Part shown: positions 32,153 to 41,548 of the stretch, one piece after another | Numbering within the stretch: the first letter of the stretch is position 1 | Layout: each line of letters opens with the position of its first letter | NCBI RefSeq assembly: GCF_037113525.1 | Contig: NZ_CP146964.1 | Coordinates: forward strand, 124,819-178,827 | Direction of reading: 5' to 3' | Origin: Butyrivibrio fibrisolvens | GTDB taxonomy: Bacteria; Bacillota; Clostridia; Lachnospirales; Lachnospiraceae | DNA length: 54,009 nt | The notes under the pieces: generated by a model | Told to the model about the DNA's origin: nothing | The model's input: the letters and a program-made list of their open reading frames with translations, nothing else | The model's database searches: none | Translations under genes and position numbers: made by a program

Positions 32153-34672
32153 TCAGTCTTTTCTGATAAAACTTCTTGCTTCTACAGTTACTCCGTCGAC
32201 TGTTATGGCGCTATCCGAATAATTGACGTATATCCTTGTTCCGTTATCATAAGTTACTTTTACAAGATCTTCTGAAAGGAGCTCGTGACTTACGATACTT
32301 ACATCTGTAAGGCCTTGCAGTACCTCATTTACTCTTGCATAGTCGCTTACGGCTTTTTCTTTCCAGGAAGAATACTGAACGCTGTACAGGTCATCATAGT
32401 CAGTTTCCTTAAGAAGTGAATTGTCCTTATAGATCCACAGATAATGAAGACCTGCGCCGCACTCTACTGACTTAAGTAAGCTGGTCTCATAATCATCTGA
32501 CATGTTCAGAGCTTCGCCGCTATAGGAAAGGCTTCCGTGGATGACCATTTGATAAAAAGGTATCTCCCTGTCAAGGATCCTGTACCTGTTTGAATATAAT
32601 GGAACGTTGATCATCTGGTTTAAATAGGGGAAAGCATATGCATTTGCATTATCACCCATTATTGCTATTCCACCGGAAACCGCCTCATTAAAGCTCGACT
32701 CATAAAGCGATATCGCTGCTTCTCTGTCTGTGTAACGTTCCTCAAGATAGTCTGAATATAGTCTGTAGGTGGCATAGGTGAAATCCACACCTGTGATCTC
32801 ATATTTACTTATTCCATTAATTAGTTTCTTTGTGTAATCCATGGCAAAATACGGGCTGATAAGATCCGCTTCTTTGCCTGTAGAACTGCTTCCAGACAGA
32901 GAATATTCTTTACTGTAAACAACAGTGTGATCGAAGTATCCCGGTGCATTACTAAGGGTTGAATATCCGTCAGTAAGCTTATTCTTGTATACGTTTTGTA
33001 TATCTAGTGTCATGTACGTATTAACACCAAGATCTTTTTCTGCCTGTAAAAAAGAGTTAAGACTAAGTCCCTGAGAAAGCTTACCTACAGGATTAACCTC
33101 GTAATTTGCATATCCTTTTAGTCCGTCATTCATCCAGCCGGAATAGATAAGAGTCTGATCGGATACACCTTCATTTTTAAGCTCATCAGTTATGATCTTT
33201 GCTTCCTCATAGGTTGTGAGAGCTTCTATTGCTCTGTATCTTACTCCCAGGATGGTCTTGTACTTATCTATCGCTCCGATAAGCTCGGTATAAAGAGGTA
33301 TGTCTCCGGTTTCAATAGCAGTTTCCTTAAGCTTTCCGCCTGCTATGAGATAATCTCTGTAAAGGCCTGCCATGTGGCTGTAATCGGCCTTTTCATCACT
33401 TAAGAACTTGAACCTGACTTTATATGTATCCGAAAAGTCTTTGTTTCCATACAATTGGTAACTATTGGCTCCGACTACGTTGGTTAATGATGCTTCGCCG
33501 TATGAAAGATAATCAAAGCTGCAATATATGTTGTTATATGATGTTGTCTTTCCGGATACGCCTGCATTTATAGTGCCGTAGCCATCACCGTTTTCTATGA
33601 TCGCAAGGAAAGCCTGATTTTCAGTCTTTAATCCGTACACAGGGAGCTTGATCCCGTAAGTATCATCTGTTTCTGACTTTTTGGTGCTAAGAAGCTGCTG
33701 TGACAGGTCCTGTCCATATATTCTTGAGCTGTATCCTGACAGGTCACTTTTTCCATTATTAAGATCGATAAGAGCGCCGCATCCGTCAGGAACAAACATA
33801 TATCCGGTATCATCTAACCCCGCTGCACCAAAGTATGGCAAGAGGTCAATACTTACAAGATAGTAGCCATCTTCGTTATAGGTTACCTCCATAGGATCTA
33901 CGGATACTGTAAGGCTGTCATTATCAAGGCGGTACTCAACTCCTATAGTGAACCAGGGCTTATTATTGGTATCTTCCGATGTTTCAAGCTCTGAATCTAT
34001 TTCATAATCACTTTGTGTATATCCTGCATCCTGAAAATACTGGGCAAGGTCTTCTTTGATATAATCCTTTACACCGTCTCTTAATCTGTAATAGTTGCCA
34101 TCAGCGCCTTCTTCCAGTACATAGTTTCTTCTAACCTTTTTGGCTGTTTTATCATCCATAAGGCTTACAAACTGCTCGAAGCGCTCTTCCGAGATCGCCA
34201 TTGGTAAAAGTAGCTCTTTTTCCATATCTCCAAGGGTATAGCTAACCTTATATCCGTCATCAAGCATTTCAATCTCAAACTGTCCGTGGGATACGCAGTC
34301 ATTGTAGCTGTCCATGGTTGAGACCTGTACATCTTCGTTGAAATACCTGATCTGGAGCTGATTTTTCATTATCCTCTGATAGTAGGGGGATGCGATCTGG
34401 TCATTTTCTGTATCCTGAGGATTTGAAAACCACAAATGCCCTGTTTCATTGTCCTTAACAGCGAATGTTACATCCTCTTCGTTCAGATACAAGGTGAGAT
34501 AGTCATTTTCACACACCTTATTCATGCCCTTTGGAGCATCCTTGTCAGAAGGTCCTCCTATCGCGCTTGCATCAATGGGATTAAGCAGACCGACCACTAC
34601 CATATTTGATATAAGTAAAGCTGCCAGTATTCTTTTGGTTTTAGCTTTAATTGTGTATTCCGGCTTCTTCAT
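32153..34672 (-). CDS. DUF5696 family secreted protein
   Basis: An 839-aa protein of unknown function. A signal peptide or membrane anchor (RILAALLISNMVVVGLLNP, cleavage likely near DASA, about 37) precedes a large beta-rich half (about 50-440) and a probable alpha/beta barrel half (about 440-790) with IYSGWMNDGLKGY, YMTLDIQNVYKN and EITGVDFTYATYRLYSDY. A small C-terminal beta domain has VTYDNGTRIYVNYSD, a sequence style common at the end of glycoside hydrolases. A glycosidase-like or glycan-binding role is inference; no catalytic pair is proven. The start overlaps the YIP1 gene stop by 4 nt (ATGA). It sits between two transporter halves, apparently as a fixed component. Confidence 0.7.
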   Translation of the reverse strand: MKKPEYTIKAKTKRILAALLISNMVVVGLLNPIDASAIGGPSDKDAPKGMNKVCENDYLTLYLNEEDVTFAVKDNETGHLWFSNPQDTENDQIASPYYQRIMKNQLQIRYFNEDVQVSTMDSYNDCVSHGQFEIEMLDDGYKVSYTLGDMEKELLLPMAISEERFEQFVSLMDDKTAKKVRRNYVLEEGADGNYYRLRDGVKDYIKEDLAQYFQDAGYTQSDYEIDSELETSEDTNNKPWFTIGVEYRLDNDSLTVSVDPMEVTYNEDGYYLVSIDLLPYFGAAGLDDTGYMFVPDGCGALIDLNNGKSDLSGYSSRIYGQDLSQQLLSTKKSETDDTYGIKLPVYGLKTENQAFLAIIENGDGYGTINAGVSGKTTSYNNIYCSFDYLSYGEASLTNVVGANSYQLYGNKDFSDTYKVRFKFLSDEKADYSHMAGLYRDYLIAGGKLKETAIETGDIPLYTELIGAIDKYKTILGVRYRAIEALTTYEEAKIITDELKNEGVSDQTLIYSGWMNDGLKGYANYEVNPVGKLSQGLSLNSFLQAEKDLGVNTYMTLDIQNVYKNKLTDGYSTLSNAPGYFDHTVVYSKEYSLSGSSSTGKEADLISPYFAMDYTKKLINGISKYEITGVDFTYATYRLYSDYLEERYTDREAAISLYESSFNEAVSGGIAIMGDNANAYAFPYLNQMINVPLYSNRYRILDREIPFYQMVIHGSLSYSGEALNMSDDYETSLLKSVECGAGLHYLWIYKDNSLLKETDYDDLYSVQYSSWKEKAVSDYARVNEVLQGLTDVSIVSHELLSEDLVKVTYDNGTRIYVNYSDSAITVDGVTVEARSFIRKD

Positions 34673-35289
34673 CTAAACCTAAGCTCCTTATAAATCGTTG
34701 CTACAAAAGTGATCATTCTTCCTATGACATTGAAGAAAAGAAGTCCTATAAACATGATTATTCCCATGCCAACGACTGTTATGATGCAGGTTACAATGGT
34801 CTTTTTGACCGTGTACTGGTGGGTGATCATGGTCCCAAGGAAAAGAAGGAGGAGCGCCCACATAACACTTACGGTCTTAAATACCATATAAAAGCTTCCT
34901 TCATTACTTGTGATAAAGTGACTTACTGCCACAAGGGGAAGTCTTATAAGTACTATTGGAGCCATGGAATATCCTACAGCTATGAGGATATCTATCATCC
35001 TTCCCTTTCCTTCCATTAGCGATGTCGTACACCAGTTAGCCGTGCACCACAGCACATATACAAGGACTATGGTAAAGATATCTACTACTATGTTGAGTTC
35101 TGAAAGCCTGTTCATGTTGTAAAGAAAGCCTGTGCCCTGTTTTTCTATGGACAGGGTGATGATCGTCAGAATCACTATGGTAATAGCGGCCCCAAGGCTT
35201 CCTCTTTTCTCAAATTTGAGATCCCAGAACCCGTCAAAGGGGTGAAAGATCACGTGAAATAAATACTTTAATGATTTTCCATATAGCAT
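34669..35289 (-). CDS. YIP1-family membrane protein
   Basis: A 206-aa integral membrane protein with about five membrane segments. The N-terminal cytoplasmic motif FHVIFHPFDGFWDLKFEKRG is the P-F-x-x-F-x-D-L pattern seen in bacterial YIP1 proteins, followed by the membrane domain. The role is unknown; in this neighbourhood it may assist assembly or placement of the NHL and DUF5696 partners. The start overlaps the NHL gene by 22 nt and its stop overlaps the DUF5696 start by 4 nt, so the three proteins are probably made in coordinated amounts. Confidence 0.75.
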   Translation of the reverse strand: MLYGKSLKYLFHVIFHPFDGFWDLKFEKRGSLGAAITIVILTIITLSIEKQGTGFLYNMNRLSELNIVVDIFTIVLVYVLWCTANWCTTSLMEGKGRMIDILIAVGYSMAPIVLIRLPLVAVSHFITSNEGSFYMVFKTVSVMWALLLLFLGTMITHQYTVKKTIVTCIITVVGMGIIMFIGLLFFNVIGRMITFVATIYKELRFR

Positions 35290-36767
35290 TTGACTTTACC
35301 TACCCATTTTTTGTATGCAAAAAATCCTTTGATACAGATTGCTGTTACTATAACAATGATGATGATAAGCATTCCTCTGGCAAAAAACTTTTCCATCATC
35401 TCTTTTCTGTAGTAGTAAAGCGCTTTGGAATAGTATTTCCTGTTATTACCAAGCTTGAAGTACTCCATGGCAGCTTTATAATCTTCTGCATCCATGCTGG
35501 CTTTACCAAGTCCGATGTAGGCAAGCTCATTGTTGGAGTTATATGTAGCCACTTCATTCCAGAGTCTTGTAGCTTCTTCAGAGTTACCGATGCTATTGTT
35601 CCTGATGGCTCCAAGAAGAAGTTCTCCATAGTCTGTGATATCAAACTCCATCACGTTTCCAAGGACGTTGTCCAAAACGAATATCTTCTTTTCATCCTCA
35701 GAAAGAGCTATTGCTACAGGCTTTTGGAAATTGCCTTCCTTGATGCCTATCTGTCCGAATACGAAGAGATTATTGCCGTCGTAGTCGTAAGCAAATATCT
35801 TGCCATCGTTGTTATCCAAGACGAAATAACAGCCATCATCATTAACTGCCACATCGCAGAAGGAAGACCATCCATTCTGGTAACCATCGAGATCGCCGAT
35901 TATCTTGTTGTTACTAAGGCGCCTGAGTACATCTACTCCGGTTGGATTAAGCCTTCTTATGGCGTCAGCTCCTGATGCAAGATCTTCGCCGCTTAGATTG
36001 TTGATCGTTGCATAGATGAAGTTCTCTTTATCAACGCATATGTTGCTGTACTCAGTAGGAACGATGGTTGCCATTCTCTCCTGCTGTTGTTTTGTGGAAA
36101 AATAGTTCTTCCAGATATAGGTAAACATGCTTACAGATACTTCTGTTGCACCCATAAATCCCTGGAATTCGCCGTTTTTATCGAATTCTATAAGACCCAT
36201 GTTGATTCCGTAAGCAATAACATAGATCCTGCCTGCATGATCTACAACAACTTTGATTGGTGTATACTGCTGGGAATCAGTTATAAGTGTGGTGACAGGT
36301 CTTCCTATCTCTCTTACGAAAGCTCCTTTTTCATCAAGCTCAACCAGTCTGGAGTTGCCGCTGTCTGCAATGTATATGTGGTCTTCATCTGTCACGAATA
36401 CTCCCTGTGGCTCTTTGAAGGTATCTGAGCTGTCACTGGCGCATGTATACTCATTCAATACATTTCCGTCAAAATCTGTGACCAGTATTCTTGAATTACC
36501 GGTATCTGCGATATATAACTTCTCACCTTTAAGGAACATATCCTTTGGGAAATTCAGGGTTGTATCAGAGTTCTTATCTCCTGCTCCGAGAAAAGATTTT
36601 TTATATAAAAAGGTGTGGGGCTGGGCTACAGCTTCTCCCCAGAAGTTATAGTTGTAGGATTCATATGGAGCATTGGCACTTGCACTTATAAAACTTGCTA
36701 TCCATATGCCTGTAGTCACTATGAAAAGCGCCAGTATTGAGATGAGAGGTTTTGGTTTTAACAACAT
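35268..36767 (-). CDS. NHL-repeat beta-propeller protein with TPR and two membrane anchors
   Basis: A 499-aa protein. An N-terminal hydrophobic segment (ISILALFIVTTGIWIASFIS, about 9-28) could be an uncleaved signal anchor. NHL repeats follow at about 70-385, each with the pattern L-Y-I-A-D-T/S-G-N-S-R-I/L (LYIADTGNSRILVTD, IYIADSGNSRLVEL) or similar, making a six-bladed propeller. A TPR-like pair of helices (AYIGLGKASMDAEDYKAAME) lies at about 420-460, and a second membrane segment (MLIIIIVIVTAICIKGFFAY) is near the C-terminus. The propeller would face the outside. It may bind glycan or protein partners. It is tightly coupled to YIP1 and starts 9 nt after a permease gene. Confidence 0.8.
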   Translation of the reverse strand: MLLKPKPLISILALFIVTTGIWIASFISASANAPYESYNYNFWGEAVAQPHTFLYKKSFLGAGDKNSDTTLNFPKDMFLKGEKLYIADTGNSRILVTDFDGNVLNEYTCASDSSDTFKEPQGVFVTDEDHIYIADSGNSRLVELDEKGAFVREIGRPVTTLITDSQQYTPIKVVVDHAGRIYVIAYGINMGLIEFDKNGEFQGFMGATEVSVSMFTYIWKNYFSTKQQQERMATIVPTEYSNICVDKENFIYATINNLSGEDLASGADAIRRLNPTGVDVLRRLSNNKIIGDLDGYQNGWSSFCDVAVNDDGCYFVLDNNDGKIFAYDYDGNNLFVFGQIGIKEGNFQKPVAIALSEDEKKIFVLDNVLGNVMEFDITDYGELLLGAIRNNSIGNSEEATRLWNEVATYNSNNELAYIGLGKASMDAEDYKAAMEYFKLGNNRKYYSKALYYYRKEMMEKFFARGMLIIIIVIVTAICIKGFFAYKKWVGKVKCYMENH

Positions 36768-36776
36768 AAAACTCCT

Positions 36777-37649
36777 TTATTCCTTGATTCCTGAAGATGC
36801 CATTGTCTCGATGATATTGCTCTGGCTTGCTATGAAGATTGCAATAGGAACGATCATCATTATTACTGCTACAGCTGCTGTTGCTCCTGATCTTGCTATA
36901 CCTGCAGCTGATATCTGGCTGAGGGCATAGGGCAGGGTTTTAAGCTCTTCACTGAAAATGTAGTTAGATCCCTGAAGGTTCCAAAGATCCTGGAAACAAA
37001 AGATTATAAGGGTAAGCCATGCAGGTTTAACCTGCGGCATCGCTATTTTCCAAAAGACTTTGAATTCGGAAGCTCCGTCTATTCTTGCGGCTTCAAGAAG
37101 TGAATCCGGAAGCTGCTCCATAAACTGCTTCATAAGGAATAGTCCCAATGGTTTTGCTATTGCAGGAACTATAAGTGATGCGTAGGAATCCAGCCATCCT
37201 ATCTTGGACATTATGAGGTAGTTGGGTATGGCTGTTACCTGGGTTGAAAACATAAGGGCTGTAACTATGATCCAGAAGATCACCTTCTGTCCTGGGAACT
37301 TATACTTGGCAAGGGCATATGCACAAAGACTTGCTATTATAAGATGCCCGAAGGTTCCTACCAATGTTATAAAAACTGTGTTAAAGGTATATCTTGCAAA
37401 TGGAACCCATGATCCGCTCATAAGGACAAATACATCATGGAAATTGTCCAGTGTAGGATTTCTTACGAAAAATCTTGGAGGGAATATGAACAGCTCTTCC
37501 AAAGGCTTTAAAGAATTGCTGATCGCAAGTACAAGTGGCAGCGCCATGAATGATCCAAGTATTACAAGAAGCGCTATGCTGAAAACATCTCCCACCAGTG
37601 AATGGCTCTGTTTTGCTCTTTTTTTGTGTTTAAAAGGATTAAATGCCAT
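36777..37649 (-). CDS. Carbohydrate ABC transporter permease (MalG-type)
   Basis: A 290-aa permease with six predicted membrane segments; the EAA loop is LLEAARIDGASEFKVFWKIA. The start codon directly abuts the stop of the upstream permease (TAAATG), so translation is coupled. It forms a channel with the gene at 37650-38573 for the large binding protein at 38615-41548. It differs clearly from the second MalG-type permease at 30196, so the two pairs are not a recent duplication. Confidence 0.92.
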   Translation of the reverse strand: MAFNPFKHKKRAKQSHSLVGDVFSIALLVILGSFMALPLVLAISNSLKPLEELFIFPPRFFVRNPTLDNFHDVFVLMSGSWVPFARYTFNTVFITLVGTFGHLIIASLCAYALAKYKFPGQKVIFWIIVTALMFSTQVTAIPNYLIMSKIGWLDSYASLIVPAIAKPLGLFLMKQFMEQLPDSLLEAARIDGASEFKVFWKIAMPQVKPAWLTLIIFCFQDLWNLQGSNYIFSEELKTLPYALSQISAAGIARSGATAAVAVIMMIVPIAIFIASQSNIIETMASSGIKE

Positions 37650-38573
37650 TTATTTACCGACCTTCCTTAATAAAACCTGTACAAGTTTATTGCATAAGAT
37701 CATTACCATGAACAAAAGAGTAGCTATTGCTGAAGCGTATCCCATCTCAAATCTGACGGTACCATAGTCGATAAGATGTGATACAACAGTGTGCGCCGCG
37801 TAGTTAACACTTGGGAACCCTGCAAGGGCTGCCAGCTGGTCATGTATTGCAAATGAGCTTGTGATCGTCATTACCGCGCCGAACATGAGCTGTTCTTTCA
37901 TCGCCGGAAGTGTTATATACCAAAGCTCCTGGAATCTGTTCCTTATACCATCCATGTAGCCTGCTTCATACAAGGTCCTGTCTACGTTCTGAAGACCTGC
38001 TATGAATGATAGGAAGCCTGTTCCCATACTCATCCAGAGGATTACGATTATGAGGATCGGCATTATGTATTTCTCATCTTCAAACCAGAGTATTGGCGAA
38101 TAGGTTATACCAAGTTTCATGAGCCATGCATTGGCCATTCCGTAGGTATCACTGGAAAAGATATATCTCCAGACGATAAATGCCTGACCTGAAATAGTCG
38201 GAGCATAGAATACAAGCGTCATGAAAGCTCTTATGACAGGCTTTTTGATATCATTGATCATCCATGCTATGAACAGGGCCATGAAATAGCCTATAGGACC
38301 TGTTATGGTTGCAAACAGGAAGGTATTTTTAACCGCCTTTAGGAATATCTCATCTGCAAAGAACAGGTCTATATAGTTCTTCCAACCGATAAATCTGGGA
38401 CTTTCAAGTACATTGAAGTATGTAAAGCTAAGTCCCATGGACGTGCATACCGGAATCAGGTAGAATGCCAGAAAGAGGATGCAATACGGTCCTATAAACA
38501 GATATGCGGTTTTACTTTTTTTCATGCTCTTTAGGAGCAGTTTTAGCCTTATTTTCAGATATTTTAGTATCAT
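37650..38573 (-). CDS. Sugar ABC transporter permease (MalF-type)
   Basis: A 307-aa permease with six predicted membrane segments starting after a basic N-terminus (LKIRLKLLLKSMKKSKTAYL). The EAA loop is LYEAGYMDGIRNRFQELWYI. It follows the large binding-protein gene by 41 nt, and its ribosome binding site is ATGAGGTT, the family D-type box. It pairs with the abutting MalG-type gene. Confidence 0.92.
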   Translation of the reverse strand: MILKYLKIRLKLLLKSMKKSKTAYLFIGPYCILFLAFYLIPVCTSMGLSFTYFNVLESPRFIGWKNYIDLFFADEIFLKAVKNTFLFATITGPIGYFMALFIAWMINDIKKPVIRAFMTLVFYAPTISGQAFIVWRYIFSSDTYGMANAWLMKLGITYSPILWFEDEKYIMPILIIVILWMSMGTGFLSFIAGLQNVDRTLYEAGYMDGIRNRFQELWYITLPAMKEQLMFGAVMTITSSFAIHDQLAALAGFPSVNYAAHTVVSHLIDYGTVRFEMGYASAIATLLFMVMILCNKLVQVLLRKVGK

Positions 38574-38621
38574 CTCAACCTCATGTTACGACTGTAAGGA
38601 GTAAAATCAGAGATCTACTCC
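38574..38621 (-). promoter_or_regulatory. Family D-like leader before MalF-type permease
   Basis: On the minus strand GGAGTA and TACTCC form a small hairpin (38598-38621, overlapping the upstream stop codon), followed by GTCGTAACATGAGGTTGAG and the ATG at 38573. The end matches the ATGAGGTT box of the family D leaders, but the loop motif TCGCGAG is absent, so membership is uncertain. Confidence 0.4.
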
Positions 38622-41548
38622 CTCGCCCTTAGCGGCAGTCCGAATTCCTGTCTCTTTGCATCTATCTCTGAATTGATGGTCTTTACAATATCCTGAAGTG
38701 TTTCCCTTGGATCTTCATTGTTGTTATAAACTGTGTAGAAAGCGTTCTTGATATTTCTTTCTGTATAGTAGCTTCCGGGGATCTCAGGAATAGCCTTGAC
38801 TTCCTGCATCTGCATCATAAGCTGTGCATAGTCCTTTGAAGACCATGGAAGATTTGAAAGAGCTTCAAGGTTTGCAGTTGCTACTCTTCCTGATACACCA
38901 AGGACTGATTCGATCTCATTGCCGTATTCTGACTGAGTCTCGCTGCTCATCCACCACTTAAGGAATTCCCATGCTTCTTCTTTCTGATCACTTGTTTCCA
39001 TGATTATGGACGCGGTCTCCCAGGATGAAACGCTTCTGTCGAGCCTTGTTGATGTTACATTGCCGTCTGAATCATAGGTACTTACTTCATAACCAGGAAC
39101 AACTGTGAATCCCCAAAGTCCTCTTATCTCAGGTGCAAATACTGACAGATAGTTATAATTGGTATAGTCTCCTATTGCCAGCGGCATCTCACCAGTTCTG
39201 AATCTGTTGGCAAAATCGAAGGTTACCGGCATTCCATAATTTACATAGTTGCCTGACCACTGCTTGAAGGCATCTACAGCTTCCTCAGAATTTAATCCAC
39301 TTGCTGTTCCATCTTCTGTGTAGTAGCTTCCCTGATGCTGGTACAGGAACATTGCAAATGTGGTGTAATCAGGGAATATTCCAACGTTCATGTTATTTTT
39401 CTGGATTACGGAAAGTACCTCGTAGAACTCATCCCAGGTATTTGGAATGGAAAGCCCAAGTTCTTTTAATATGTCTGCCCTGTAGAACATTACATGGAAA
39501 GACATGGTCTGAGGAAGGGCGTATACACCGCCTTCAAAGGTGAACTGCTCAAAGGCACACTCGTGAAACCATTCCTTAACCTCTTCAAAATCCTCAAACT
39601 GGGTCAGATCAGCTACCGCATTTCGTAGTGCATAGTTAATTGGCTCCTTACCTGCAACGCCAAGTGCGACATCAGGGCCTCTTCCTGCAAGAGTTGCAGA
39701 TAACAGGACATCTTTGTTAACAAGTTTGATGTTTACTGGGATCTGAGTGTCAGGAACGAAGTAGTTATCAGCAAGCTGCTTGATGATAGTAGCCTGGTCT
39801 CGTCCGCCTCCTGTCATGCTTGTTACATTCGAGCCATCTGCAAGGATCCATACTTCCAGGCTGTCTTCGCCGTATACTTCGCCAATGCTGTCATAATCTT
39901 CCACGAAGCTTGCCATGAACTTTCTGAATTCATGGAAGAGCTTTTGGAAAAATCCTGCTTCGGCCTTAGGAAGGGCCACTTCTTTGCTGCAAAGAAGTAG
40001 ATAATCTACCTCCAGTGGCTGCTCCTTCATAGATAATTCCCATGAACCAAGGGATACGATGTTGTCCTTAAATGCTGACCACTGCTTTGCTATGGTTCTT
40101 GGATCATTTATCATTTTTTCAAGCTGGTTCTGAAGATTATCTATTGTGGCAAAAGAACTGCTTGAAAGTCCGCTGGTATATGAAGTCAGAAGTTCTCTGA
40201 TCTCTTTTATCTCTTCATACTGATCAGCAAGTATCTGCAATGCTTCAGGGGCCTTTTGCTCCAGCTGATAATCTCTCATGGTATCTGCAGATGAACCTAT
40301 TATCATAAGGAGCTGTCTGTAGCATCTGTTAAGCTCTCCTATGCAGCTGTCAGTCCTTCTTATGATCTCTGATAATTCATTTCCAAGAGTAATCTCCAGC
40401 TTTATCTCATGCTTTCCTTTTTCAAGGTAGAACATGTAGGGGTTATCTGTATCAGCATTGGCCATGGGAGAAAGTCTTTTGAGCTGCCAGTCATTGTTGT
40501 ATAAGAACTTCAGTTCTGCAGCTTCCTTAAATGGAACTTCTCCGTCAATAGAAAGGCTTCTTATTACTGTTACACCTGTGTTGATATTCTGCCTGTATCT
40601 AAATGCCAGGGTATAATAGCCATTTTCTGGTACGTCAATTTCCCAGCTAATCCACTGACCGACCTTCTTCCAGTTATTTCCGCCTATTTCATTGAGCCTT
40701 GTTTTACTAGGGCTATAGGGTTCTGATAAAGGAGAGGTCCTGTCTGATATGGGATATAAGGTGGAATCAGACTTGTATACTGCATCTTCTCCTTGTACCT
40801 TGATCATGACATCGGCGCCAGCATTATTATCGTTTCCATTAATACTTAGATAATCAGTATACGAAGGAATTACCGGTGCCTGCTTCAAAGTTACCTTCCC
40901 GATCTTCATCGGTTCTTTGGTTGATTCAAAAGTCAGAGTATTGGTTCCCTTTTTAAAGTAGAAATAAAAGGGGTCTTCATAATAACCGTCGCTGTCTTTG
41001 ATATAGCTTTGAAGCCATGTATAACACTCTGCCTGCTTAGGTCTTACATCGTTATCTCTGGAGTCTCTTTCTATATCTTCTGCATCTGACCAGATTCTTG
41101 ATAATTCGATGTAGCCGGCGTTTTCAAAAGGAATCTCTCCATTTACATAGATGATCCTCTCTATTGTGTTGTTTTTTCCTTTGGTCGGGTAATAATCTAA
41201 AAGAATGTTGTAAAAGCCTTCGCTTTGAACCTCGAATTCATAAGTGACGTTTCCTTCTTCCAAAGTACAAAGGCCGTCATCTTCTAAATAGAAGCCATCA
41301 TCTGCTTCAAGGAAGTTTTTTCCGTCTATGACAACTTCTTCATCAGGATATGCGGCACCATTTTGAAGATGGTCTTTTATATAGGATTCGTAATCTATTG
41401 TTTCATGAATAGTACTAAGAAGATCATCACTGCTTCCTACTGATACATTTTCATTATCATCCGCTCTGGCTGTGATCCCGGATAGCGATAAGATAACGCT
41501 TGTTGTCAATAATGAAGCGATTATTCTTTTACTATTATTAGTTGCCAT
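38615..41548 (-). CDS. Giant solute-binding protein with carbohydrate-binding-like modules
   Basis: A 977-aa secreted protein. A signal peptide ends near ITARADD; no lipobox cysteine is seen. Two beta-sandwich modules of CBM6/35-like character follow at about 45-230 (YEFEVQSEGFYNILLDYYPT, then IYVNGEIPFE) and 240-400 (WISWEIDVPENGYYTLAFRY, then SLSIDGEVPFKEA). A helical spacer (about 400-560) leads to a family 1 sugar-binding domain from about 565 (VWILADGSNV) with LAGRGPDVALGVAGKEPINY and ALPQTMSFHVMFYRADILKE. Usual binding proteins are about 450-550 aa lipoproteins. It overlaps the upstream GH43 gene by 11 nt and precedes its permeases. Retention at the cell surface could come from the glycan-binding modules or partner proteins. 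Confidence 0.82.
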   Translation of the reverse strand: MATNNSKRIIASLLTTSVILSLSGITARADDNENVSVGSSDDLLSTIHETIDYESYIKDHLQNGAAYPDEEVVIDGKNFLEADDGFYLEDDGLCTLEEGNVTYEFEVQSEGFYNILLDYYPTKGKNNTIERIIYVNGEIPFENAGYIELSRIWSDAEDIERDSRDNDVRPKQAECYTWLQSYIKDSDGYYEDPFYFYFKKGTNTLTFESTKEPMKIGKVTLKQAPVIPSYTDYLSINGNDNNAGADVMIKVQGEDAVYKSDSTLYPISDRTSPLSEPYSPSKTRLNEIGGNNWKKVGQWISWEIDVPENGYYTLAFRYRQNINTGVTVIRSLSIDGEVPFKEAAELKFLYNNDWQLKRLSPMANADTDNPYMFYLEKGKHEIKLEITLGNELSEIIRRTDSCIGELNRCYRQLLMIIGSSADTMRDYQLEQKAPEALQILADQYEEIKEIRELLTSYTSGLSSSSFATIDNLQNQLEKMINDPRTIAKQWSAFKDNIVSLGSWELSMKEQPLEVDYLLLCSKEVALPKAEAGFFQKLFHEFRKFMASFVEDYDSIGEVYGEDSLEVWILADGSNVTSMTGGGRDQATIIKQLADNYFVPDTQIPVNIKLVNKDVLLSATLAGRGPDVALGVAGKEPINYALRNAVADLTQFEDFEEVKEWFHECAFEQFTFEGGVYALPQTMSFHVMFYRADILKELGLSIPNTWDEFYEVLSVIQKNNMNVGIFPDYTTFAMFLYQHQGSYYTEDGTASGLNSEEAVDAFKQWSGNYVNYGMPVTFDFANRFRTGEMPLAIGDYTNYNYLSVFAPEIRGLWGFTVVPGYEVSTYDSDGNVTSTRLDRSVSSWETASIIMETSDQKEEAWEFLKWWMSSETQSEYGNEIESVLGVSGRVATANLEALSNLPWSSKDYAQLMMQMQEVKAIPEIPGSYYTERNIKNAFYTVYNNNEDPRETLQDIVKTINSEIDAKRQEFGLPLRARE

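Noticed and set aside
35271..35975. Long open frame (234 codons) opposite the NHL protein gene
   Set aside because: It lies entirely antisense to a convincing NHL/TPR protein, has Cys- and Phe-rich low-quality composition, and shows no domain.
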